From assembly GCF_041734735.1 (NCBI RefSeq), contig NC_134880.1, forward strand, positions 32,643,844-32,707,843: a stretch of DNA of 64,000 nt, written 5' to 3'. Below the pieces are notes generated by a model that did no database searches, had not been told where the DNA came from, and was given only the letters and a program-made list of their open reading frames with translations. Every line of letters starts with the position of its first letter. The stretch's first letter is position 1. A program made the translations under genes and the position numbers. This document shows positions 12,616-23,039 of this stretch, one piece after another. This DNA comes from Babylonia areolata. Lineage: Eukaryota > Mollusca > Gastropoda > Neogastropoda > Buccinidae.

Positions 12616-12618
12616 CTA

Positions 12619-13890
12619 CACATTGATTGATTGATTGATATAGATACTTATATAGCGCCTATCAGTCAGAGACCAAGCTCTGCCTACCTGGGTAGAGCTG
12701 ACTGACGGCTGCCATTGGGCACTCATCATTCGTTTCCTGTTCTTCTTCCTCGTTCGCCTCCTGTTAGATTAGCAGCCCGGTGTCCTCGATGAAGGCTGCT
12801 GTCCGTCACAGCTCCTCCAAGGTGCCGTACAACTTGGCTTCCACTGCTGTCGGTGTTGGCCAGTACTTCCTGCTGGATGCTGCATGTGTTGTACAGTCTT
12901 GAAGGATGTGGTCGGTTGTCATTGGTCCCTCACCACAAGGGCACTCTCCACTCTGTCCAGTGCCAAATTTTGTGTGCATGTGGTGGAGCAGGCAGTTGTG
13001 TCCAGTCCTCAGGCAGAAGATCTTGACCTGTTCCCGTCGTTCCAGCAAATGGTATCTGTCTTCTGGGTTATATTTGGGGTGCTGGAGGTGCCACTTTATT
13101 CCTTGCTGTGCCTTGATGATTGTCTTGATTTCATCGTATGACACCAGTTTGTTGGCCTGCTCCTTCTATGCACCATCTTTTGCCAGAATGTCCGCTTTTT
13201 CATTGCCTCTGATGTCACAGTGTGCTGGTACCCATTGTATCACCACTTTCTCCACTCTGGCACTCAAGGCAACAAGGGCTGAAGTGAGATGGTTCTGTTC
13301 TTAGCAGCGGAAGTTCTTGAGGGCTTGAAGCACGGAGAGAGTGTCTGAGAAAACCACCACCTGCCCTGTTGTTCTTGTTGAGTTCTGCGAGACTGTTGTG
13401 GCTGCCTCACAGAGGGCTTCTCGCTCAGCTCGGAAGTTGGTGGAGTATTTTCCTGTTGGGATTGCAATTTCTTCATCTCCGTCTTTGTATTGGAGGAAGA
13501 TTCCAACTCCACCATCCCTCGTTGCTTCTGTGGTGGAGCCATCTGTAAAGACATGGGTCCAGTCTTCCTGGGGGTACTGGTTGCAGATGTACTCCATGGC
13601 CAGGGCCTTCCTTTGGGTGTCTGATTGTGTTCCTGTCTTCTCCACTCCGGGAATGCTGGTGACGACTGTTGGGAACACCCGCCTCTTCCAAGATGGGTGG
13701 GTGACATTTGCCGTGATAGGCTTTGCTTCGTGTTCCATCAAGACGGGGGTTTGTCTTTCAAGGCGTCTTGACTGGTGGATGAAGCTGTCTCTTTTCAGCC
13801 GGCTCTTTGTGGGTCTGCTCATTCTGTTGTTCATTTGTTTCCTGTCATTCAAGCAGATTTCAGTCACGTGCACATATGCACTCAGACAAA
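12619..13890 (-). mobile_element. I/Nimb-like LINE 3' end with RNase H
   Basis: On the minus strand 13301-13900 encodes a type I RNase H: HVFTDGSTTEA (first Asp), NFRAEREALCEA (Glu) and VVVFSDTLSVLQAL (second Asp). After a frame change at about 13300, 12806-13144 encodes the usual downstream zinc-binding segment (SGECPCGEGPMTTDHILQDC). The 3' end is a (TGAT)n tail at 12622-12640 beside atatagcgcctatc, a tail style I know from Nimb-type LINEs and related SINEs. The RT is absent, so the copy is 5'-truncated next to the tandem duplication at 13891. Confidence 0.75.
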
Positions 13891-13984
13891 CATCTAACAT
13901 TTAACATTTTACGTATATGACTGTTTTGTTTATTGCACATCTAACATTTAACATTTTACGTATATGACTGTTTTGTTTATTGCA
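13891..13984. repeat. perfect 47-bp tandem duplication
   Basis: Two identical 47-base units, each running from catctaacatttaac to gtttattgca. They lie at the truncated 5' end of the LINE at 12619-13890 and may be linked to that insertion. Confidence 0.9.
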
Positions 13985-15041
13985 GCTTGTATGTATCACT
14001 GTGTGACATCCAACAAATTAAAATGTATTATTCAAGAAATTCTGAAGTCCAGCGAACTTGAATAACAGCAAACTTATTGGAGGCACTTACTGAAGGAAAC
14101 AGGCCTGCACTTTCAAGTTCTAGAAAATATAATTAATAGTGTTTGAAAACAACTTTTAGTGAAAACTCTTTGAAATCTAATAAATTTCATGAATCAACAG
14201 CATCCAAATGTCGAAACAGTTATTTATTCCAATGTTGTTTGATGGATACAATATTATTTAATACTTGGATTCCATGTTACACATACAACATATCTCAATT
14301 ACATAAACCCAAGTGCTGTTCATTATCATGGAAAGAAAGCTTTTAGTACCTGAACTGAAACAAATCACGAGATGTTTATGTCATAGCTTTTCCATTGTTT
14401 GTGAAAAATTGTTAAGCCCCAATGTTGCGTGAGTTAGGTCTCCACCCACACAGGAGCTTCTACTCAAGCTGTGAATAAGTTTTTCTTCTCAGGTTTAATA
14501 TAAGACACATTACCTTAAGTGTCTCTATTGACGCCAACAACCTTTGCATGAGGCCATGTTATTTTCTTTAAAAAGCAGTGCCCTGTGGAAACCATGGAAC
14601 ACACAACACGCCTGTTATTTTGGCTTTTTCATGTGATATGTATTAGTGTGTATAGTGTGTGTGTGTTTGCATAAATTTGTGCTTGAGTGTTTGGTTGGCT
14701 GACTGTAAAGGGTTGTGCATGTAACATTGTGAGTTTTTTCAGATCATGATTTTTTCTCTCTTTCTTCCTTTACTTAGTATAATACCAGCCCTTACTGAGT
14801 TTGAAAAAAGTCAGCTTTTAGAATGTATGCAATTTCACTTTTTCAATGTATGCATAGATTTGTAATTGTAAAATGTGATAAACTGGTCTCAAAAATGTAT
14901 ATGTATTTTTTTGTTTTGTTTAACTTGCTGAGTTGCTGGGAAAGGAGCTTGTGTGTTAACTTGATTGGTAATCAATTTTTATAAATGGTTCCTTTGTATA
15001 TGAAGGTTGATTTGTTCCCTCTTCTTTTTTTGAGGAAGGTA
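13985..15041. other. non-coding, nothing recognised
   Basis: AT-rich sequence upstream of the YTHDC2 exons. No promoter motif or coding exon was found by eye. Confidence 0.4.
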
Positions 15042-15425
15042 GCAGAATAGTCAAGATGCTTATCTGCCAATAGTGTGTCTGTGAGTGTCTCTGTGTTCAA
15101 ATCCCAGTTGCCCTTTTACCTAAGTTTGACTGGAAAATCAAACTGAGTGTCTTGTCATTTGGATGAGACAATGACCTGATGCCCCGTGTGCAGCGTGCAC
15201 TGAAAAAAAACCTCATGGCAACATAAATGTTGTTTCCTGGCATAATTCTGAAGAGGACATGCAATTTGATAGATACACAAATATATCTATTTGCATGCAC
15301 TCAAAGGCATTGGGCTGTGCTGCTGCTCAGGCATCTGCCTTGCAGATGTTGTGCGACATACATGAATTTGTCTGAATGCAGTTATGCCTCAGTGAGAAAC
15401 TAAAATTGAAACTCATTTATTTTAC
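15042..15425 (+). mobile_element. molluscan SINE (family B), full-length, degenerate
   Basis: A tRNA-like head (box B-like gttcaaatcc near 15098) is followed by a central domain containing gactggaaaatcaaactgag and catttggatgagac, then ccccgtgtgcagcgtgcact, and a 3' segment with caggcatctgcc and gcagatg. This order is that of a SINE class I recognise from gastropods, with a central domain resembling the Meta/Nin-DC type; that sub-name is from memory and less sure. Two 3' fragments on the opposite strand lie near 27108 and 51118. Confidence 0.75.
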
Positions 15426-15678
15426 AAAAATGAAACTATAATTGAAACTCATATATTTTATATATAAAAAGAAAAGAAAAAAAAGTTGTTATAACTGTGT
15501 GGTGTGTGTTAAATTGGTCTTATTCTTGATGGTGTAATTATTGATTGTGTTCAAATGTTGGATTTGTACATTTCTGTTAATTAAAAGAAAAGAAACTTCT
15601 TTTCAAAGGTGACCAAAAAAAAAAAAAAAAAGAAGAGATTTTACTCTTTAGCATTTATTCATGAATACTGTTTTATTT

Positions 15679-15684
<6 letters not shown>

Positions 15685-15717
<33 letters not shown>
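15685..15717. repeat. (TA)n microsatellite
   Basis: About 16 TA units immediately upstream of the first visible YTHDC2 exon. It contributes to a spurious KKKK/IYIYIY frame at 15609-15863. Confidence 0.9.
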
Positions 15718-15719
<2 letters not shown>

Positions 15720-15738
15720 GCTTGGTTTGATCTGACAG

Positions 15739-15971
15739 TGGTAGAGACTCTAATCCAAGCAGACCTGGTTCAGCTGGTCAGGCAAGACCAGGATCAGCTA
15801 ATAGACCTGGTTCAGCCAGTCAGAACAGACCAGGATCAGCAAACAGACCAGGATCAGCCATGAGTGCAGCTCGGGGTCCTCGTCTTGATCAGGCAGCTTG
15901 TATTGGGGAAGAAGTAAAGATTGGTATTCACCTTGCAGTGGAACGATTTAAGCTGGATGAAAATAAGAAAG
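15739..15971 (+). CDS. YTHDC2: YTHDC2, first visible exon (N-terminus, start of R3H)
   Basis: YTHDC2 is an RNA-binding 3'-5' helicase with R3H, DEAH helicase, ankyrin and YTH domains, known for m6A binding and its role in meiotic germ cells. This exon encodes EEVKIGIHLAVERFKLDEN, matching the opening of the R3H domain in vertebrate YTHDC2, and ends in a gtaaga donor at phase 1. An ATG at 15860 fits a start, but the frame is open upstream to a TGA at 15728 and carries five RPGSA repeats that resemble the low-complexity vertebrate N-terminus. There is an acceptor-like ag at 15737-15738. I therefore give the exon from 15739 and suspect the true start codon is in an upstream exon. No promoter is evident nearby. 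Confidence 0.85.
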
Positions 15972-16857
15972 GTAAGATTGATTTTACATTGTGTGTTGTC
16001 TTTTGTTGTCATATTTGGAAACGTTATTGTTGTTGTCCATCAGCACAACAAGGACCATCTTAGTCAGTTTGGGGTTGGGGTGGCTGTGTGCGCAGATGGC
16101 TGGTTAGTCCAATCTGTGCCCTGAAGGTTCTCTGGCAGTGTGGACAGGGGATGGTGGCGACAGTTGGGGGTTCCAAGGCTCATGCTTTTCTGCTCCTGTT
16201 TCCGCTGCTCAGTAACCACTGTGCTGGTGGTTTCACAGGTCAAGGTACCTTTGAAGATGGCAGAGTGCCATACGGACATGTCCACAGCTGCATGCTTCCA
16301 TGTGGTAGTGGGTTGATGTTGAAGGCCTTTAGGAATGACTTCAGCATGTCCTTGAAACACTTTTTGGGAGTGCTTGCCGTGTTGTAGCTCGCCATAGAAG
16401 AGTTTCTTTGGCAGCCGATGGTCTGGCATGCGAGCTACATGTCCTGCCCAGCAAAAATGTGACTGCATGAGGATGGTGTGAATGCTAGGCAGACCAGAAC
16501 GGGAGAGGACTTTTGTGTCTGGGACCCTGTCTTGCCACTTATCCCAAGGAGCTTCCTGAGGCAGGTTGTGTGGAAGTGGCACAGTTTCTTGGCTTGGCAC
16601 TGGTAAACTCTCCAGGTTCTACAGGTATTCAGCAGTGTAGGGAGTACAATAGCCCTGTACACATTCAGTTTAGTTTCAGGGTTGATGCCTCTTCTATTCC
16701 ACACATTGTTGTGTAGTTGACCGAAAGTGGCACTGGCTTTTGCAGTCCTCAAGTTTACCTCTTCATCAATGATGGCGTTTCTGGACAGTGTGCTGCCAAG
16801 ATCAGTGAACCTGTCAATTGCTCTCCGTCGTTGATCCTTCATGGTGATGTTGGGTTC

Positions 16858-17485
16858 TTCTTCTTCTTCTGCGTTCATTCGTATGCACACGAGTGGGCTT
16901 TTACGTGTATGACCGAATTGGAAGTGAATGGGATCAATGACAACATGAACATGACAGAAACCACATGGCCCTTGCCGGCTAAAACACCACTGACACATTG
17001 GCTGAATTGTCTCCATCTGACGCTATGAAACGTATGCGACATCCTCTCAGATTTTCCATATGTTTGGTCTGTAGGTGCTGCAAGCAAAGGAAAGAATACG
17101 ATTTTGTTTTTGTTTTTTATTACTTCTTCTTCTTCTGCGTTCACTCGTATGCACACGAGTGGGCTTTTACATGTATGACCGTTTTTACCCCGCCATGTAG
17201 GCAGCCATACTCCGTTTTCGGGGGTGTGCATGCTGGGTATGTTCTTGTTTCCATAACCCACCGAACGCTGACATGGATTACAGGATCTTTAACGTGCGTA
17301 TTTGATCTTCTGCTTGCATATACACACGAAGGGGGTTCAGGCACTAGCAGGTCTGCACATATGTTGACCTGGGAGATCGTAAAAAATCTCCACCCTTTAC
17401 CCACCAGTCACCGTCACCGTGATTCGAACCCGGGACCCTCAGATTGACAGTCCAACGCTTTAACCACTCGGCTATTGCGCCCGTC
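16858..17485 (-). mobile_element. composite SINE A with transduced flank, copy 2
   Basis: Flanked by a 12-base direct repeat gatgttgggttc (16846-16857 and 17486-17497), a clear target-site duplication within LINE copy 1. Reading the minus strand, a complete family A SINE (about 17124-17485) ends in its GAA tail, continues into about 210 bases nearly identical to 689-895, and then ends in a second SINE A tail (16858-16914). At the inner junction the two sequences share ccg. Only a handful of differences separate it from copy 1, so it is recent relative to its host LINE. Confidence 0.8.
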
Positions 17486-17608
17486 GATGTTGGGTTCAAC
17501 ATAGGGCCTTCCTGGAGCTGGCTGCTATGCTGCATTACTTCGGTCTTCTTGGTACTGATGGTGAGACCGAAGTTGTCTGTTAAAGTGTCATCTCATCAGT
17601 ACTAAGAA

Positions 17609-17657
17609 GGGGGGGGGTTGGGGGGGGGGGGGGGGCAGGGGGGGGGGGGGGGGGGGG
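17609..17657 (+). repeat. poly-G tract with G-quadruplex potential
   Basis: About 49 bases nearly all G, broken only by single tt and ca interruptions. It lies inside LINE copy 1 where the better copies have a shorter gaggaggggggatg, so it probably grew from that seed. On the + strand it would be G-rich in the YTHDC2 pre-mRNA. An assembly or sequencing-length error is possible. Confidence 0.9.
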
Positions 17658-19446
17658 CAGCCTGAAGAGTTAGGACTGTAGACTTCTTTCAGGGAAGCAT
17701 AAAAGGTCTTCATGTCGTGGCTGTCAGCAAATCCCTGGATCTCATCAGCTTTGCTACTCAGCCAAGAATCCTGCATATTGCGAATCTTCTGTTGGATGGT
17801 TTTCCTTATGTTCTTAAGAGCATCTTTCTATAGACATTGGGTCATCAAGATGGGCTCTGTGGGTGCAGTGTTTCTCATCAAGCAGCTGTTCGATCTCTGT
17901 ACAGCTCTCATCAAACCAGTCCTTGTGTTTCCTGGTGATGGACCAAGGCACTCAACTCCACATTCTGATCGTCCAGAGAGATGGACTCCAGGCATTCTGC
18001 TAGTGTGTCAACAAACAGCTGTTTGGTGGTACTGCTTTTCAGCTTGTTGATGTTCAGGCGTTTTGGCGCCTTAATGCCCTGAGGGCGTCTCATGGGTTGG
18101 GCTGGGATGTTGAGCTTTGAGACAATGAGACGATGGTCAGTCCAGCACTCTGCACCACACATGGCCTTTGTCACCCGTACATCCTGCCTGTCCCTCTTCC
18201 TGATGATGACATTGTCAGTGAGATGCCAGTACTTAGAGCGAGGGTGCATTCATGATGTCTTGTTGCTGGCAAGGAGGCAGAAGACTGTGTTGGTGAAAAG
18301 GAGGCCGTGTTCAGCACAGGTACAGAGAAGAAGCAGACCGTTGCTGTTGCTGTTTCCAGCTCCATGCTTGCCTATCACTCCTTCCCAGGAGAGCTTGTCT
18401 GCTTTCAGAAAAATGGTAATACAGAATGTGGTTCTTTATAGAACTTGTCCATTATGTCATTGGGGTTGGTCATTGTTGGAGCATATATGCTGACAGTGGT
18501 GGCAAACGTTTGTCCTTGAGAAAGGGGGAATCTCAGTGTCATCAGACGCTCATTCACGCCCTTGGGAGGACCAGCCAACTTGCCAACGAGGGAGGTTTTC
18601 ACTGCAAAGTGGACTCTTGCCTCACGTCACTCTTCAAGTCCATGCCCACTTCAAAAGATGGTGTATCCAGTGCCTCTTTCACAGAGCTTGCCCTCGCCAG
18701 CCAGCCGGGTCTCGCTAGGCTGCTATGTCTGTGTTGTATCTGGCGAGTTCTCTTCCAATCAGAGCAGTTCTCCTCTGAGGTCTCTCTCTGCAGTCCAGCA
18801 GAGTGCGGGCATTCCATGTTGCAAGGGTGAGAGGAGTGGTCCTCGGTTTTGATGGTTTCTTCTTTCTTTCTTGTGTTCAGCTGCTGAATGGGATCCTCAC
18901 CAGCTGCAGTTTGCTGGTAAGGGTGGGGTGGAGCAGGCACTGTTCTAGCTCCTTCCTCATGTCATGGAAGTGAGCATTACTGAAGAAGGCTGCTCAGTCG
19001 CTCAGGAGGCTGCCAACTCCACAGCTGCTCCTTTCCAATGAAGGACAACCCTATGGCCTGAGCCACCTGTGTGCAGATTTCTGGCTACGAATTCTAGTGC
19101 ATCCACACCTGTCAATTTGTCGCTAGCCCATCGCCACAGGACTTTGGATGAGGGGATGTGATGGGATGAATGACTAAATGACTTGCGTGATGACATTGTA
19201 TAAAGTGAAGAAGAGTTGTGCAACATCATTGTACCTAGTCTATGAAAGATAAAAGAGCATTTATAAAGACATTCTATTTTTTGGTAAAAGTACACAATGT
19301 GAAACAGACAACAATTATTGATCTAAGTATAATCATTACGAAAAATAAACTTATAAAAAATAAATCATTATAAAAGATTAAGACTGAATTAATGCAATAA
19401 AGTTGCACAGGAACTATTGTAATCAATTAATTAATCATTCCCTTCA

Positions 19447-20225
19447 TCAGTTAATTAATCTCAATGCAAATGTCTGGAACAGAAGAGGCATTAGTCTTGA
19501 GGCCAAGCTAAAGGTCTACAGAGCAGTAGTTCTTTCCACACTACTGTACGCCTGCGAAACTTGGACAGTGTACCAACGACATGCCAAGAAGCTGAACCAC
19601 TTCCACACCTCATGCCTCAGGAAGCTACTGAACATCAAGTGGCAAGACAGGACCCCAGACACAGAGGTGCTCGCAAAAGCCACCCTTCCCAGCATCTTCA
19701 CCATCCTGATGCAGTCCCAGCTTCGCTGGGCTGGACACGTGGTGCGCATGCCAGACCATTGGCTGCCCAAAAGGCTCATCCATGGCGAGCTGCAACAAGG
19801 GAAGAGATCACACGGAGGTCAGAAGAAGCGCTTCAGAGATACTCTGAAAGTCTCTCTGAAAGCGTTTGATATCAACCCTGACTCCTGGGAGGAATCTGCA
19901 GTGAACCGTGACAAATGGCGCGCTGCTGTGCACAAAGGCGCCAAGTTGTGTGAGGCCAACAGGACTGCTGCAGCTGTTCAGAAGAGGCAGGCCAGAAAGT
20001 CACGGGTAAACAAGCTCCCTGACAATGATATGCCTGTCTTTGTCTGCCCCAACTGTCAGCGAACATTTCGTGCGCAGATTGGATTATTCAGCCATCTGCG
20101 CATTCACAGATAGATTCATGAGCATCCTCCCCCGCCACCCCACCACCACCCTCCCCCCATCCCCCAGCTGGATGACAACGATGGTCATCATCGATCTCGA
20201 TGGACACACCACCACCACCACCACC
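19447..20225 (+). mobile_element. zinc-finger LINE, copy 2, 5'-truncated, with 14-bp TSD
   Basis: A direct repeat aatcattcccttca (19433-19446 and 20226-20239) bounds it. It starts inside the ORF and ends in an (ACC)n tail. The frame to 20113 encodes the C-terminus: NANVWNRRGISLEAKLKVYR, QLRWAGHVVRMPDHWLPKRL and a terminal C2H2 finger with FVCPNCQRTFRA and FSHLRIH. The finger is C-x2-C-x12-H-x3-H and directly precedes the stop. About 13 bases between the left repeat and recognisable LINE sequence are filler. It lies opposite in orientation to its neighbour LINE, in YTHDC2 intron 1. Confidence 0.9.
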
Positions 20226-20750
20226 AATCATTCCCTTCAATGTCTGAAGCACATTGTGAACAGAAATTTGCCTTCAGATTCGTCATAAGAGATGGTCACA
20301 TGGTGAAAAGCTTTTTTTTATTTTTCATTTGAAAGAAATATTTGGTGAATGAATTAATTTGTCTGTTAAATGTATGTGAAGGCATCTGTGTACGTAACTC
20401 CTTTACAAATAAAACAGAACATTTTTCTTCTATCCTCCTGTCTTCATCAACTTAATAAGTTGATCGATTGAGAGCCAGGGTGAGTGTATGCCACAGTCAA
20501 CCATAAGCACTGGAATACAGGAGTCAGGTCATGGCTATCCACTCCATATTACACATGATTTATGATGAGTGTTACACTGATAACAATGGAGAAAATGTCC
20601 ATATTCATTGCTGAGCACAGAAGTCAAAGAACTTGAAAACCACAAGAGCTTTTTTTCTAAACATTTTATTGTTAACTTTCAGCAGGCAGACTTTCTTTAG
20701 ATGTTTGCATTAACTGAAAAATAACCAAATATTAACAATTGTGTTTACAG

Positions 20751-20841
20751 AATTGGAGTTTCCATCCTCATTCACTGCTACAGAGAGAGCCTACATACAC
20801 AGACTGGTTCAGTCCATGGGACTGAAATCTAAAAGCAGAGG
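20751..20841 (+). CDS. YTHDC2: YTHDC2 exon (R3H core)
   Basis: Encodes ELEFPSSFTATERAYIHRLV and QSMGLKSKSR. The R-x3-H signature of the R3H single-strand nucleic-acid-binding domain is visible in ERAYIHRL. The text matches vertebrate YTHDC2 almost word for word. Acceptor tttacag ends at 20750 and the donor gtaaga starts at 20842. The 91 bases enter at phase 1 and leave at phase 2, fitting both neighbours. Confidence 0.93.
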
Positions 20842-20958
20842 GTAAGATTAGAATTAAGACAATCAAGTAAAGTTGTGGTAAGGAATCTCATTGATTTATA
20901 TATTTTTTTTTACATAGTGGTTTGAAACCTCATGAGCAATATGACATGCTCCATTTTT

Positions 20959-21008
20959 GACTCACTTGTGTAAACAAAGTGAGTCTATGTTTTAACCCGG
21001 TGTTCGGT

Positions 21009-21039
<31 letters not shown>

Positions 21040-22561
21040 CTGTGTGTGTGTCTGTGTGTCTGTTGTATACTTAAACATTGCCATTTTCTCTGCAAATACT
21101 TTGTCAGTTGACACCAAATTAGGCATAAAAATAGGAAAAATTCAGTTCTTTCCAGTCATCTTGTTTAAAACAATATTGCACATCTGAGATGGGCACAAAA
21201 AAATTTAAAAAAGAAGCCAATTATATGCAAGCTGCATTTACTGTTATATTTATATATTTTTTATTCTCTAAACTTGGCACTTTGATATGATATTCTGACA
21301 CAACAACAAGAACAGTCATTTTTATCATTTTTTGTTCAAACAGGAACTTCTTTTGCTAAGCATGGAAGTTATATTTATTTTGCAAACGTTTTGGTGCAGC
21401 TGGTAAAAAAGGGAAATCAATCTGTAATTAATGCTAGGGGACTGAATGCTTTCAACTGATCTTTCTCATCTTAAAAATTACATTTTGAAATTATACTCAA
21501 TACATAAAAAGCTTGTGTGTTTTACTCTTAGTGTACAGGGCTTTCACTATGTTCATTCACCCAAGTGGTCTTTTTTCGGAAAATATTAAAATCAATATAA
21601 CGAGTGGACTTTATAGATCTGTTGGCTGAGCCTTGAAGGTCATGGGCAAAAATCAGTTGCGTACATATATTTATACATGTTCAGAGCGCGTGCTCATATT
21701 CTTCGCGAACGTGAACGACGCCATTTTGTTTCAAGTTGTTGACCTGCCCGTTCAATCCTATATTCAATCAACAATACATGATAACATGTGATGGAAAGTA
21801 AATATTTATTCAGAGAAAGATTTGTGAACGCCTCATCACTTACTGGATTATGCCCCAAACTGCCATAAAGATATCTATAGAATCAGTCGGAATTCACAGT
21901 TAAAAATAATAAACCATGAGAGTTAATACCCTTGAACTGATGAAACGCAAAAATTTCCAGTCTTGACTTTTCTCAAAATGAAGTCCTTTTCACTTCATAC
22001 GTTTAGAAGTACTTGTACTTGGCTCTACATGTTATTAGGTTAGCAGAATACTCAATTTTCATATCAACTTTAAAACTATAAAACTAGAATGAACATAAAA
22101 GAGAAATTGAATTGACCGTGTCAACCGGGTGTAACTAAACTTGTACATCTACCTAGATCCAGAGAAAACGGCTAAATGTTGCAGTGTGATTGCGGTGATA
22201 GCCACGTCTCCTTTACTGCGGACTTAAAAAGAATTTTTAATTGTCCTTAAAGATTTTTTGAATGCCCAAGATACACCAGAATAATATGATCTGAACAGCA
22301 TTCTCACTATGAATACTGCAATCGATTTATCGCCCTTTAAAAAAAGCATGTTTAAATATTATATTTTTGAATGTCAGTTAAGGAGCCACGCCAGTGTAAT
22401 GGATAAGACAGTTTCTTCTCATCCAACACGTGGGGTTCGAATCTGCCGTTAGGACTTTTTTTTTCTTTTTTCTTTTTCTTTTAACCCGAAGCTTTATAAT
22501 AACAAATACAGAACACATTTTAACGATTAGATTTTTAAAAAAAGTGTATCACAAGTGAGTC
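20959..22561. mobile_element. TIR element with internal tRNA-like module, copy 1
   Basis: Begins with gactcacttgtg (20959-20970) and ends with its reverse complement cacaagtgagtc (22550-22561). No transposase frame is present, so it is non-autonomous, about 1.6 kb. The left end also contains aaagtgagtc, making a local hairpin with the TIR. Near the right end (about 22381-22455) is a tRNA-like unit with a box A-like gtaatggataag and box B ggttcgaatc, followed by a T run. I recognise the left end as a common gastropod repeat. No clear target-site duplication was found. Confidence 0.6.
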
Positions 22562-22764
22562 TTGAAGGCCTTGCCTCTCTTGTCTATTTATTTGGCAATC
22601 AGTTATCAAACTCTGTTATTAGAGAGTTCCAGATCTGACAGCCTGTAGCCACAAGTGTAGGGGAACCTGTAGAATGTGATGTCACACATTGGCATCCCAG
22701 TCTGCAACATGTAGACACAGGAATTAACTGTTGTTGCTGCTGTTGTGTATTGAGTTACATCCTG

Positions 22765-22765
<1 letters not shown>

Positions 22766-22809
<44 letters not shown>
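22766..22809. repeat. (CA)n microsatellite
   Basis: About 22 CA units. The minus-strand frame reading CVCVCV at 22606-22809 is an artefact of it. Confidence 0.95.
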
Positions 22810-22811
<2 letters not shown>

Positions 22812-23039
22812 ACTTTACTTGTTTTCTTAAATTTTGATTAAGCTTATCACTGAGCTTTGCGTTGGTGTTTTTGTTTCTTTCATGTTTACTAATTAATTGT
22901 AGTGACTGTTTGATGCCATTGGTCACTTTATATTGGGTTTGTATTTATCATTGTTGTTAACTTAGAAGGCTACCATCATCCATAATTAATTTTGATCTTG
23001 TAGTCATTTGAACCATGTTGGTTACATCTGATTCGTTGC

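Larger units (their letters stand above)
16050..19231 (-). mobile_element. zinc-finger LINE (APE-RT), copy 1, divergent
   Basis: On the minus strand this aligns by eye with the better copies at 27915-32055 and 42734-46239. Frames give endonuclease pieces (18405-18602 with ATTVSIYAPTMTNPND; 17911-18249 with GAECWTDHRLIVSKLNI), the linker, and C-terminal pieces (16435-17016 with NVYRAIVLPTLLNTC; 16064-16600 with QSHFCWAGHVARMPDHRLPK). The RT core is largely missing, with a long G tract near its place. The copy is split by a composite SINE at 16858-17485 and holds many frame breaks. It is the oldest-looking member here. Confidence 0.85.
15972..20750 (+). other. YTHDC2: YTHDC2 intron 1
   Basis: Bounded by a gtaaga donor at 15972 and a tttacag acceptor ending at 20750. 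It contains two LINEs in opposite orientation (16050-19231 minus, 19447-20225 plus) and a composite SINE. The rest, 20226-20750, is unassigned AT-rich sequence. Confidence 0.8.
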
